Shown one piece after another: positions 52,226 to 60,955 of a stretch of DNA of 64,000 nucleotides. The notes under the pieces were generated by a model. It was given only the letters and a program-made list of their open reading frames with translations. It searched no databases and had not been told where the DNA came from. The first letter of the stretch is position 1; each line of letters starts with the position of its first letter. Location of the stretch: NCBI GenBank assembly GCA_000283575.1, contig AP012044.1:3720001-3784000 (forward strand), written 5' to 3'. Origin of the DNA: Oscillibacter valericigenes Sjm18-20 (GTDB lineage Bacteria > Bacillota > Clostridia > Oscillospirales > Oscillospiraceae). The position numbers and the translations under genes are program-made.

Positions 52226-54049
52226 TTACTTCTTGCCGTGGATGGACTTCATGCGCTTTTCGTGGTCCAGAATACGCTTGCGCATCCTAAGACTCTTTGG
52301 GGTGACCTCCAGCAGCTCATCGTCCGCCAAAAATTCCAGGCTCTGCTCCAGGCTCATCTGCTTGGGGGGGACCAGACGCAATGCGTCGTCGGAGCCGGAG
52401 GCGCGGGTGTTGGTCAGCTGCTTTTTCTTGCAGACATTGACGGTCATATCCTCGCTGCGGGGGCTGACCCCAATAATCATTCCACTGTACACCGGTACAC
52501 CGGCGCCAATGAACAGCGTTCCCCGCTCCTGCGCGTTATACAGGCCATAGGTAATGGACTCGCCGGTCTCAAAGGAGATCATGGAGCCGGTGCCCCGGCG
52601 CTGGATATCGCCCTTATAGGGGGCGTAGGAGTCAAAAACGGAGGCCATAATGCCCTCGCCCTTGGTGTCGGTGAGGAAGTCGTTCCGGTAACCGAAAAGG
52701 CCGCGGGCGGGAATCAAAAATTCGATCTTCATACGGTTTCCCACCGGAGTCATCTCCAGCATATCCGCCTTCCGCTGGCCCAGCTTTTCTATGACCGCGC
52801 CCACGCTGTCGCCGGGTACGTCCACCACAAGGCGCTCAATAGGTTCGCATTTTTTCCCGTCGATCTCCTCATAGAGCACACGCGGGGGAGATACCTGAAA
52901 CTCATAGCCCTCCCGGCGCATGGTCTCGATCAAAATGCTGAGGGACATCTCGCCCCGGCCCGCCACATTGAAGGAGTCGGAGGTCTCCGTGTCGGAGACC
53001 TTCAGGGACACATCTTTTAGCGTCTCCCTGAACAGACGGTCCCGGAGCTGCCGGGAGGTGACGAACTTTCCCTCCCGTCCGGCATAGGGCGAATCGTTGA
53101 CGGAGAAGGTCATTTCCATGGTGGGAGCGGAGATCTTCACAAAGGGCAGCGCCTCCACGGCGGTGGGGTCGCAGATGGTGTCGCCGATGGTGATATCCGG
53201 AATGCCGCTCATGGCAATGATATTGCCGGCGGTGGACTCGGTGACAGACTTACGGCTGAGGCCCTCGAACTCATAGAGGGCGGTGGCCTTGGCCTTGCGG
53301 AGGAGGGCCTCCGGGTCGTGATAGTTGCACACCGCAATCTCCTGGTTCTGCTTCAAAGCGCCCCGCTCAATGCGGCCGATGGCAATCCGGCCCACGAAAT
53401 CGTTATAGTCAATGGAGGAAACCAGCATCTGGAAGGGCTGATCGGTGTCCGCCTCCGGCGCGGGAATATACTGGAGAATGGTCTCAAACAGGGGAACCAG
53501 GTCGGTACCCAGATTATCCGGCGTATAGGAGCAGATACCCTGCCGTGCAGAGCAGAACAGCATCGGGCTGTCCAGCTGCTCCGGGGTGGCGTCCAAATCC
53601 ATCAACAGCTCCAGCACCTCGTCCACCACCTCGTGGATACGCTGGTCGGGGCGGTCGATCTTGTTCACCACCACGATGACCCGGTGGCCCAGCTCCAGCG
53701 CCTTGCTCAACACGAAGCGGGTCTGGGGCATAGGGCCCTCGGCGGCGTCCACCAGCAGAATGACGCCGTTGACCATTTTCAAAATACGCTCTACCTCGCC
53801 GCCGAAATCCGCGTGGCCCGGGGTGTCCACCACGTTGATCTTCACGTCCTTGTAGCGAATGGCGGTGTTTTTCGCCAAAATCGTAATACCGCGCTCCCGC
53901 TCCAGATCGCCGGAGTCCATAACCCGCTCCACGACCTCCTGATTTTCGCGGTACACGCCGCCCTGCTTGAGCATCTGGTCTACCAGAGTTGTCTTGCCGT
54001 GGTCAACGTGGGCAATGATGGCGACGTTTCTCAGTTTTTCGTTCTGCAT
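52226..54049 (-). CDS. typA: Ribosome-associated GTPase TypA/BipA
   Basis: A translational GTPase of the EF-G superfamily that helps 50S assembly at low temperature or stress. The 607-residue product has the G domain (G1 AHVDHGKTTL, G2/G3 RERGITILAKNTA and DTPGHADFGGE, G4 NKIDRPDQR), domain II and EF-G III/V-like domains. The BipA C-terminal domain is also present. The ATG at 54049 gives the family-standard MQNEKLRNVAIIAHVDHGKT start. A strong sigma-A promoter is about 105 bases upstream. Confidence 0.97.
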   Translation of the reverse strand: MQNEKLRNVAIIAHVDHGKTTLVDQMLKQGGVYRENQEVVERVMDSGDLERERGITILAKNTAIRYKDVKINVVDTPGHADFGGEVERILKMVNGVILLVDAAEGPMPQTRFVLSKALELGHRVIVVVNKIDRPDQRIHEVVDEVLELLMDLDATPEQLDSPMLFCSARQGICSYTPDNLGTDLVPLFETILQYIPAPEADTDQPFQMLVSSIDYNDFVGRIAIGRIERGALKQNQEIAVCNYHDPEALLRKAKATALYEFEGLSRKSVTESTAGNIIAMSGIPDITIGDTICDPTAVEALPFVKISAPTMEMTFSVNDSPYAGREGKFVTSRQLRDRLFRETLKDVSLKVSDTETSDSFNVAGRGEMSLSILIETMRREGYEFQVSPPRVLYEEIDGKKCEPIERLVVDVPGDSVGAVIEKLGQRKADMLEMTPVGNRMKIEFLIPARGLFGYRNDFLTDTKGEGIMASVFDSYAPYKGDIQRRGTGSMISFETGESITYGLYNAQERGTLFIGAGVPVYSGMIIGVSPRSEDMTVNVCKKKQLTNTRASGSDDALRLVPPKQMSLEQSLEFLADDELLEVTPKSLRMRKRILDHEKRMKSIHGKK

Positions 54050-54151
54050 ATCTGTTCTTCTCCTCCTGTATGGCCGGGTCCCGGCGGACCCCATGCCACA
54101 CGCCGCTTCCCGCGGTACGCAAGTATTTCTCGTTATTTTGCACAGCCTTAT

Positions 54152-54180
54152 ATTATATGGCAAGTTTCCCTATTTTGCAA
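54152..54180 (-). promoter_or_regulatory. Sigma-A promoter of typA
   Basis: On the minus strand TTGCAA (54175-54180), 17-base spacer, TATAAT (54152-54157). It lies about 100 bases upstream of the typA start. Confidence 0.85.
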
Positions 54181-54327
54181 GTAAAAAATTCAGAAAAATT
54201 GAAAAATTCAGTGAAAACCGAGGACTTTTTACCGATAAGGCGGTAAAATCCCGCAGCTGGCAGAAAGAGTAATACCTTTTCTACAAAAACCCGGTGCAAA
54301 GAAGGTCGGATTTCGTTCTTTCGCTCA

Positions 54328-54357
54328 TTGACGGCGCCTTCCGCTCCGCCCTATACT
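54328..54357 (+). promoter_or_regulatory. Sigma-A promoter of serA with hairpin-rich leader
   Basis: TTGACG (54328-54333), 18-base spacer, TATACT (54352-54357). The leader to the serA start is about 83 bases and holds two GC-rich hairpins: GCGGCGC-TCG-GCGCCGC, and GCGGTCC-GCT-GGGACCGC just before the GGAGG ribosome site. No T-box sequence is present. Confidence 0.7.
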
Positions 54358-54446
54358 GAAGATGCTGTGACGGAAGCGGCGCTCGGCGCCGCACGTTCCG
54401 CCGCAAGTATTGCGGTCCGCTGGGACCGCCCTGGAGGCTAATCGCC

Positions 54447-55613
54447 ATGTACCACATCAAAACATTCAACAAAATCTCTCCTGTGGGGCTGAACAAACTG
54501 GACCGGGAGACCTACGTGGTCTCTGACAGCGAGGAAAACGAGGACGGCATTCTGGTCCGCTCCGCCAAGCTGTTGGATTACCAGTTTCCCCGGAACCTGC
54601 TGGTCATCTCCAGAGCCGGGGTGGGCGTGAACAATATCCCCATCGACCGGTGCTCGGCAAGCGGCATCGCCGTGTTCTCCACGCCGGGAGCCAACGCCAA
54701 CGCCGTGAAGGAGCTGGTGCTGTGCGCCATGCTGCTGTCGTCCCGGGATGTGGAGGGTTCCTCCAACTGGGTCCGCAGTCAGGCCGCCGCCGGCGTGGAC
54801 GTCACCACCATTGTGGAAAAGGGCAAATCCGCTTTCGCAGGGCCTGAAATCTATAAGAAGACCATCGGCATCATCGGCCTTGGGGCCATCGGCGCACTGG
54901 TGGCCAATATCTGTTTGTCTCTGGGCATGGACGTATACGGCTACGACCCCTTCCTCAGCGTGGACACCGCGCTGAGGCTGGATCGCCACATCCACGTGGT
55001 GAAGGATGTGAACGAGCTGTACCGCCGGGCGGACTACATCTCCCCACACATACACTTTACCGAAAAGACCTATCACACCATTGACGCCGCCGCAATCGCA
55101 AACATGAAGCGGGGCGTACGGATTCTCAATCTGGCCCGGGGCGAGATCGCAGACGACGACGCAATTCTCGCCGCCCTTGAAACCGGCAAGGTCTCCTGGT
55201 ATGTCACCGATTTTCCAAACAACAAACTGCTGCAAAGCAAGCGGGTCATTCCCTTCCCCCATCTGGGCGCCTCCACGCCGGAGAGTGAGCAGAACTGCGC
55301 GGTGATGGCGGTGGATGAGCTGACGGAGTATCTGGAAACCGGCAACGTCCGCAACAGCGTGAACCTGCCTCCCGTAAATTTCCCCCGCAGCGGCGTGATG
55401 CGTATGTGCATCATCCACAAAAACATTCCTGCCATGCTGGCCAATATCACAAGGCTTCTCAGCCGGGAAGACGTGAACGTGGCAAACATGAGCAACAAGT
55501 CCCGGGATCGCTATGCCTATACCGTGGTGGATCTGGACACCCATATCGACCACACGGTCATCGACGATGTAAAGGCCCTGAACGGCGTCATCCGCGTTCG
55601 GGTGATTGAGTAA
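54447..55613 (+). CDS. serA: D-3-phosphoglycerate dehydrogenase
   Basis: First step of serine synthesis: 3-phosphoglycerate plus NAD to 3-phosphohydroxypyruvate. The 388-residue protein has the substrate domain (VISRAGVGVNNIPIDRC), the NAD Rossmann motif GIIGLGAIGALVAN (about 145-158), catalytic Arg in LNLARGEIADDDAIL, and catalytic His in PFPHLGASTPESEQN. A C-terminal ACT domain (about 315-388) follows. This is the short Bacillota form lacking the intervening domain. GGAGG precedes the ATG. No serC is adjacent. Confidence 0.95.
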   Translation: MYHIKTFNKISPVGLNKLDRETYVVSDSEENEDGILVRSAKLLDYQFPRNLLVISRAGVGVNNIPIDRCSASGIAVFSTPGANANAVKELVLCAMLLSSRDVEGSSNWVRSQAAAGVDVTTIVEKGKSAFAGPEIYKKTIGIIGLGAIGALVANICLSLGMDVYGYDPFLSVDTALRLDRHIHVVKDVNELYRRADYISPHIHFTEKTYHTIDAAAIANMKRGVRILNLARGEIADDDAILAALETGKVSWYVTDFPNNKLLQSKRVIPFPHLGASTPESEQNCAVMAVDELTEYLETGNVRNSVNLPPVNFPRSGVMRMCIIHKNIPAMLANITRLLSREDVNVANMSNKSRDRYAYTVVDLDTHIDHTVIDDVKALNGVIRVRVIE

Positions 55614-55701
55614 TCTCTTACAGCCGGTGCTGCTTCGCTTCCGCTCTGCGGCGAAAGCCGGAGGATTGCGCGGCTTTCGTAAAACAGGTTTATAGGATTT
55701 T

Positions 55702-55741
55702 AACAGGGCGGTATGACTTCGGTCATACCGTTTCCTGTTTT
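55702..55741 (+). terminator. Terminator after serA
   Basis: GGTATGAC-TTCG-GTCATACC with a UUCG-type tetraloop, extended by outer AACAGG/CCTGTT pairing, then TTTTAT. It lies about 90 bases past serA. The 150 bases after it hold only a possible AraC-gene promoter (TATAAT at 55815-55820, weak -35). Confidence 0.85.
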
Positions 55742-55917
55742 ATCCGCTTATCCAACGGGACACTCTGGGGAAAAAGGACGGCAAATTTCTCGATTCAAGT
55801 ATCCAATTCTGTTTTATAATCCGTAATAAAGCAGCCGTCACTCGCTTAATTCGCAAGAAATGTAAAAACTGCGGTACGCTCACCTGATACCCTATTTTGC
55901 GGAAAGGAGGAAGTCCT

Positions 55918-56802
55918 ATGGAAAATCATACCGTTCCCAGCATCGAAACCGTGCTTGCCTACATCGAAGAACACCTTAACGGCAAACTGGAGCTGAATGC
56001 ACTGGCAGACGCAGTTCACTATTCCAAATATCACCTGCACCGGATGTTCACCGAGACCGTCGGCATGACCATCCACGACTATGCGCTGCGGCGTCAGCTC
56101 ACTGAATGTGCAAAGCTGCTGATCTTCTCAAAAAAGCCCATCCTGGATATAGCCCTGATCGGCGGATATGAAAGTCAGCAGGCATTTACGGTCGCGTTTA
56201 AGGCCATGTATAAGCTTCCACCCGCAGAATACCGCAGACGACAGTCCTTTTATCCCTTGCAGCTGCGATTTTCCTTGCAGAACGGAGTGCAAAATGCAAG
56301 AATAAAAAAATCCAACATCCGCTTTGCAGAGCTGGCCGACATTCCTGCGTGGATGGAACTGACCCGGCTGGTCATTGATGGATACCCCCATCTGGATGAA
56401 GCGGACTACATAAAAAAACTGAAGGACAGCATTCGGCAAAAGCAGGCTCTGATTTTGAAGGATGGCGATATGGCCGTTGGCATTCTGGCGTTTTCCTATG
56501 CCGGCGGCAGTATTGAGTTTATGGGGGTGCATCCGCAGTATCGAAGCAGCGGCGTCCAGAGAGTTTTTCTGGATAAGCTGATGGAAGATCTGCTGCCTGG
56601 CCGGGAAGTCAGTATGACCACCTATCGGGCCGGAGATCGCGCCGATACAGGCCACCGCAAGATGCTCAAGCAGCTTGGCTTTGCGGAAAAAGAGCTGCTT
56701 TTGGAATTCGGTTACCCGACACAGCGCTTCGTACTTTCTCCTAAAACAGAGGAGGTACGATCAAGTGAACAAACGGCAAAACACGCTTGCAAAGGAATTT
56801 AA
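55918..56802 (+). CDS. AraC-type regulator fused to a GNAT acetyltransferase domain
   Basis: A 294-residue fusion. Residues about 5-108 are an AraC/XylS DNA-binding domain with two helix-turn-helix parts (LELNALADAVHYSKYHLHRM; ILDIALIGGYESQQAFTVAF, then PAEYRRRQ). Residues about 130-275 look like a GNAT acetyltransferase (IRFAELADIPAWMELTRLVI; GSIEFMGVHPQYRSSGVQRV, where acetyl-CoA binds; MLKQLGFAEKELLLEFGY). AraC-DBD first with an effector or GNAT domain behind is a known layout in Clostridia. The ATG at 55918 has a perfect GGAAAGGAGG. It overlaps the MATE gene by 38 bases, so it probably controls that pump. Confidence 0.85.
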   Translation: MENHTVPSIETVLAYIEEHLNGKLELNALADAVHYSKYHLHRMFTETVGMTIHDYALRRQLTECAKLLIFSKKPILDIALIGGYESQQAFTVAFKAMYKLPPAEYRRRQSFYPLQLRFSLQNGVQNARIKKSNIRFAELADIPAWMELTRLVIDGYPHLDEADYIKKLKDSIRQKQALILKDGDMAVGILAFSYAGGSIEFMGVHPQYRSSGVQRVFLDKLMEDLLPGREVSMTTYRAGDRADTGHRKMLKQLGFAEKELLLEFGYPTQRFVLSPKTEEVRSSEQTAKHACKGI

Positions 56803-58114
56803 CGGAGCGCAGCTCTTACGCTTTGCTCTCCCCACCATGATCATGATGGTATTTATGGGGCTCTACACGATTGTCGATACGATCTTCGTATCCCATTTTG
56901 TAAACACCGACGCTTTGGCGTCCATCAACATCGTCTGCCCCGTTATCAATCTGACTGTAGGCCTTGGAACCATGCTGGCAACCGGCGGCAATGCCGTCAT
57001 CGCCCGCAACATGGGCGAAGGGCAGGAGCAAACAGCCAAAGATAACTTCACCTTGCTTTTCATGGTGGGGCTGGTCATCGGCACGGCAATTATGGCAGGA
57101 GGCCTGATCTGGTTGGACAATATTTTACGGCTGTTGGGTGCCAGCGACCGGTTGTTTCCCTATGCAAAAGCCTATTTGGGAACACTTCTTCTGTTTATTC
57201 CTGCCAACATCCTGCAAACTCTGTTTGCAAGTCTTTTTGTCACCGCAGGAAAACCAGGTCTCGGCTCCGCACTTTCCATTTGTGCAGGTATTCTCAATAT
57301 TATCTTGGACTTTGTGTTTATTGCCCTCTGTCATATGGGGATTCGCGGTGCGGCGCTGGGAACAGGAATTGGATATCTTACGCCAGCAGCCGTGGGTCTT
57401 ATTTATTTCACGGTCCACCGGCGCGGAGCGCTGTATTTTTGTAAACCCAAATGGAATGGCAGCATGGTACTGGAAAGCTGCCTGAACGGCAGCTCTGAAA
57501 TGGTCGGCCAGCTGGCAACCGTCATAACCACACTGCTCTTTAACCGTACCATGATAAAGCTGATGGGCGAGGATGGCGTGGCGGCCGTCACCATCCTCCT
57601 CTACGCACAGTTCCTGCTCAGTACGCTCCACATCGGTTTTTCCATGGGGGTTGCGCCGGTGATCGGCTACAATTACGGCAGCGGTGACAGGCAAAAGCTG
57701 AAAGCAATTTTGGGCATCTGCCTGCGGTTTATCCTGATTTCTTCGCCGGCGGTGTTTCTTGCCTGCCTTGTGGGCGGAACCGCCCTTGTGGGGCTGTTTG
57801 CGGAATTGGGCAGCGCTGTGTATCACATTGCGGCGCAGGGCTTTCGGATATTTTCGTTCAGTTTTCTGTTTTGCGGTGTAAATATTTTTACCTCCGCAAT
57901 GTTTACGGCACTGTCCAACGGCAAAGTATCGGCGGTCCTGTCCTTTTTGCGGACCTTTATATTCCTGACATCCGGTATTCTGCTGCTTCCAAAGCTCCTG
58001 GGCGTGACCGGGATCTGGGTCGCAGTTCCCGCCGCAGAAGGGCTGGCCTGCTGCCTCTCGGTCCGGTGCCTTTGCCGGGAGTATCGTAGGCTTTCATTGA
58101 ATCCAGCGGAATAA
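56765..58114 (+). CDS. MATE family efflux transporter (second)
   Basis: A 449-residue, 12-helix MATE transporter (LRFALPTMIMMVFMGLYTIV, DTIFVSHFVNTDALASINIV; GFSMGVAPVIGYNYGSGDRQ in the second half). Starts at a GTG inside the end of the AraC-GNAT gene with GGAGG ten bases upstream. A longer reading would start with no site. The sequence is closer to the MepA/DinF-like clostridial group than to the first MATE at 39-40 kb; this is a judgement from motifs only. Substrate unknown. Confidence 0.9.
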   Translation: MNKRQNTLAKEFNGAQLLRFALPTMIMMVFMGLYTIVDTIFVSHFVNTDALASINIVCPVINLTVGLGTMLATGGNAVIARNMGEGQEQTAKDNFTLLFMVGLVIGTAIMAGGLIWLDNILRLLGASDRLFPYAKAYLGTLLLFIPANILQTLFASLFVTAGKPGLGSALSICAGILNIILDFVFIALCHMGIRGAALGTGIGYLTPAAVGLIYFTVHRRGALYFCKPKWNGSMVLESCLNGSSEMVGQLATVITTLLFNRTMIKLMGEDGVAAVTILLYAQFLLSTLHIGFSMGVAPVIGYNYGSGDRQKLKAILGICLRFILISSPAVFLACLVGGTALVGLFAELGSAVYHIAAQGFRIFSFSFLFCGVNIFTSAMFTALSNGKVSAVLSFLRTFIFLTSGILLLPKLLGVTGIWVAVPAAEGLACCLSVRCLCREYRRLSLNPAE

Positions 58115-58232
58115 GGATATAGAATCCAAAATATCAAATGTCTTTATGGCAGAATAATTCAGAATATCGCTTGATTATTGATTTTCTGTCGCTTACAGGA
58201 ACGTAAAAATCTGCTGGGAGGAGGATACTGGT

Positions 58233-58835
58233 ATGGCGGAATGGCTGACAGCCCGGAAAAAGCAGGCTCTGGAAATGCGCATCCACATTCAGACTGTGGC
58301 GTTGGATCTCTTTGACCGGGAGGGCTTTGAAAATATGTCTGTGGATGAGATTGTTCAGGCAGCAGGCTGCTCCATCGGAGATATCTACCACTATTTTAAG
58401 GGCAAGGACGAGCTGGCCCTGTAGGTCGCCGACCATGTGGGCAGCGCCTATCAGGAGTTGGAGACGGTATATCTTGCCGACCGCGACACCCCCGCCGCGG
58501 ACAAGCTGCCGGACTTTGTGGGCCGTGCACTGGAAATCAGCGCCGGGGAGGACGTGCTGTAAAAGAGCTTTATCCATGCCCTGAAATACCCGGAGCAGGG
58601 CACACTGAAAATCAAGGCAGCCCGGGTCTACTTCCGTCTGCTTCACTGGCTCATCAAAGGCTGCCAGGCTGAGGGCGCCATCCGTACCGATGCCGACGCT
58701 GACGAAACTCTGCGGGAGCTGGTCGTGCTGCACCGGGGAATCCTGTTTCAGTGAAAAGTCTGCCAGGAGCTGTTTGACCTGCGGGAGAGCGGCCTTCAAA
58801 TGACGCGGCATCTGCTTCTCGGCCTGAAGCCCTGA
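58233..58835 (+). pseudogene. TetR-family regulator, broken by three in-frame stops
   Basis: Reading one frame through 201 codons gives a complete TetR-type protein: N-terminal HTH (VALDLFDREGFENMSVDEIV, AAGCSIGDIYHYFKGKDELA) and a ligand domain (YFRLLHWLIKGCQAEGAIRT). Three stop codons interrupt it without any frameshift: TAG at 58422-58424, TAA at 58560-58562 and TGA at 58752-58754. The normal end is TGA at 58833-58835. GGGAGGAGG precedes the ATG. The possible product of 63 residues is only the DNA-binding head, which normally cannot dimerise. Codon use elsewhere is still like its neighbours, so decay is recent. Confidence 0.88.
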
Positions 58836-58904
58836 ACCGCTACCCCCGGCTCCCGCCCGACAAAACGGCGGGAGCTGGTTTTGGTGGAGATACGAAAATA
58901 GCAG

Positions 58905-58958
58905 TTGACAGGAATCCCCGGTACTGTAATAATCAAATTGTTCACCGAATCGTTCGGT
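58905..58958 (+). promoter_or_regulatory. Sigma-A promoter with TetR-like operator
   Basis: A perfect TTGACA (58905-58910), 17-base spacer, AATAAT (58928-58933), and just downstream ACCGAA-TCG-TTCGGT (58944-58958), a palindrome of the kind bound by TetR-family repressors. It would overlap the start of transcription. The likely repressor is the broken TetR gene immediately upstream, so the promoter may now be unrepressed. Confidence 0.72.
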
Positions 58959-59113
58959 AATCCTATCGCTGAATTGGAAAATTAAGAGGCATGACCGGAC
59001 ATCCGGAAAACCCCGGCAGCGGCTATACACCTCAGGGCGAAGTGGCGCAGTGCGCGGGATGCCCTGTTTGCAGGTCCGACTCTTTGGTGCCCATCGAAAA
59101 GGAGGCAATCAGC

Positions 59114-59368
59114 ATGAGGAATATGAAAAGCGCGATTCCGGCAGGTATCAATGGTCAGGCTGCCCTGTCGGTCAGAAAAAGCGCCAACGACGCCGGGCTG
59201 GAGTGCTGCCCGTCCGGTTGCCTAGATACCATGGGGGATTTCTTCCACGCTGTGACAGTAGGCACGGGGAAGGACGTGACGGTGTGGGCCGTGCCCCGGC
59301 GGACACGGAAAACCACTCTGCGGATTTTCCACACCGGATGGGCCGCTACAGGGAAAGGGGAAAACTGA
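59114..59368 (+). CDS. Small protein before the CoA-transferase, faintly HPr-like
   Basis: An 84-residue open frame with a strong AAAAGGAGG eight bases before the ATG and its stop one base before the next start. Parts resemble the HPr phosphocarrier fold: AGINGQAALSVRKSA against the HPr GIHARPA helix start, and LDTMGDFFHAV plus KDVTVWAV against the HPr SIMGVMSL and GxEITI strands. The active-site histidine is missing, and a basic tail replaces the last helix. It may be a degenerate HPr-like protein or a chance similarity. Between 58836 and 59113 there is no other gene. Confidence 0.4.
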   Translation: MRNMKSAIPAGINGQAALSVRKSANDAGLECCPSGCLDTMGDFFHAVTVGTGKDVTVWAVPRRTRKTTLRIFHTGWAATGKGEN

Positions 59369-59369
59369 C

Positions 59370-60701
59370 ATGGATGTTTTCGCAGAATATCAGACAAAAC
59401 TGCGCACGCCGGCACAGGCGGTTCGGGTGGTCAAGTCCGGCGACTGGGTGGATTATACCACCAATATGTGCTTTCCCACGCTGCTGGACGCGGCGCTGGC
59501 CGCGCGCAGAGACGAGCTGAAGGACGTAAAAATTCGGGGAAATTTGATTTTCTCCCCCATTCAGGTGGCGGAATGCGACCCCTCCCGGGAGCACTTTTTC
59601 TATAATACATGGCACTGCTCCGCATACGAGCGCAAACTCTGCGACAGGGGTCTTTGCAATTTCATTCCCATGATTTTCCGAAACGTGGTTCCCTATTACC
59701 GTCATTTCCTGACGGTGAATGTGGCCATGATGTGCGTGCCGCCGATGGATAAGCACGGGTACTTCAATCTCTCCTGCGCCGCAGGCGTGGCCCGTGGGAT
59801 TCTTGAAAAAGCGGACGTTGTCATTCTGGAGGTCAACGAGCATCTGCCCCGCATCTACGGCGGGTTTGACGAGTCCATCCACATCTCGGAGGTGGACTTC
59901 GTGGTGGAGGGCGAACATACTCCCCTGCTTCAGTTTCCCATCGCCAGACCCACGGAGGAGGATGTGAAGATTGCGGAACAGATCGTGCCGCAGATTTCCT
60001 CCGGCGCCACGCTGCAATTAGGTATCGGGGGAATGCCCAATGTGGTGGGCTCGCTGCTGGCCCAGTCCGATTTGAAGGATCTGGGAATGCATACGGAGCT
60101 TTGCGGTGACGCTTACTACGAGCTGTTTCGCTCTGGCAAGCTCACCAATGCCCACTGCGCCATCCACCGCAACAAAGGCATGACCGGCATCGTGTTCGGT
60201 TCCCAGTCCCTATACGACTGGGTGGATGAGAACCCCGGTGTGGTGGTGGCTCCGCTTGAATACGTCAACGCGCCGGAGACCATCGCCCGAATCGACAACA
60301 TGATCTCCATCAACAGCTGTATCGCCGTGGACCTTTACGGGCAGATTTGCGCCGAGAGCGCGGGGCTGCGCCAAATCAGCGGCACCGGCGGCCAGCTGGA
60401 CTATCTCACGGGCGCTGCAATGTCCCGCGGCGGCAAGGCGTTCATCTGTATGACCTCGTCGTTTATCGACAAGGCGGGCGTCCGCCGTTCCCGCATTCTG
60501 CCCCATTTCGGCGGAGATATTGTCACCGACCCCCGCAGCCAGGCCTACTACATCGTCACGGAGTACGGCGCGGTGAATCTGGCGGGACGCTCTACCTGGG
60601 AGCGGGCGGAAATGCTGGTCTCCATCGCCCACCCGGATTTCCGTGAGAAGCTGATCGCCGCCGCCGAACAGCAGAAGATCTGGCGGCGCTCCAACCGATA
60701 G
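59370..60701 (+). CDS. 4-hydroxybutyrate/butyryl-CoA:acetate CoA-transferase family
   Basis: A 443-residue enzyme of the acetyl-CoA hydrolase/transferase family (Cat2/AbfT/But type) that moves CoA between acyl-CoA and acetate. It shows LQLGIGGMPNVVGSLLAQS, the H241-T-E243 motif whose Glu forms the CoA thioester in 4-hydroxybutyrate CoA-transferase, ISGTGGQLDYLTGA, and ILPHFGGDIVTDPRS with TEYGAVNLAGRS. In gut Clostridia such enzymes complete butyrate formation or succinate/GABA-derived 4-hydroxybutyrate use; the exact substrate cannot be told. AAAGGGG precedes the ATG. It lies downstream of the TetR-like operator. Confidence 0.9.
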   Translation: MDVFAEYQTKLRTPAQAVRVVKSGDWVDYTTNMCFPTLLDAALAARRDELKDVKIRGNLIFSPIQVAECDPSREHFFYNTWHCSAYERKLCDRGLCNFIPMIFRNVVPYYRHFLTVNVAMMCVPPMDKHGYFNLSCAAGVARGILEKADVVILEVNEHLPRIYGGFDESIHISEVDFVVEGEHTPLLQFPIARPTEEDVKIAEQIVPQISSGATLQLGIGGMPNVVGSLLAQSDLKDLGMHTELCGDAYYELFRSGKLTNAHCAIHRNKGMTGIVFGSQSLYDWVDENPGVVVAPLEYVNAPETIARIDNMISINSCIAVDLYGQICAESAGLRQISGTGGQLDYLTGAAMSRGGKAFICMTSSFIDKAGVRRSRILPHFGGDIVTDPRSQAYYIVTEYGAVNLAGRSTWERAEMLVSIAHPDFREKLIAAAEQQKIWRRSNR

Positions 60702-60804
60702 GCCGTCTTAAACAATTTGTAACTCAAAAATCAGGAAGACGATTGATACGGCTTCCCGCTTTATTCCACGCGGTATATTCTTCATTATGCTTAAGCATGG
60801 TGAA

Positions 60805-60844
60805 GCCCGGCAAAAGCCGACTTGTGCGTCGGCTTTTGCTGGGC
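60805..60844 (+). terminator. Terminator after the CoA-transferase
   Basis: GCCCGGCAAAAGCCGAC and near-perfect complement (one G-T pair) around TTGTGC, then CTTTTC. A small palindrome ATGCTTAAGCAT (60788-60799) lies just before. It may also serve the convergent threonine ammonia-lyase gene. Confidence 0.82.
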
Positions 60845-60955
60845 CTTTTCAGTGCCCCTTATATTTGCTGGCCATACTCTGGATGGAAGGACCCGCACAT
60901 CGGAGTTATTGCAATTTCGGCAGATTCGGGCTTTCGAATGTGGCAAATATCCGCT

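Noticed and set aside
54358..54446. T-box leader before serA
   Set aside because: No AGGGTGGNACCGCG T-box sequence; GCGGTCC/GGGACCGC only superficially resembles it.
58422..58754. Stop-codon readthrough or selenocysteine in the TetR gene
   Set aside because: All three stop types occur in one gene, and no recoding hairpin is seen; nonsense mutation is simpler.
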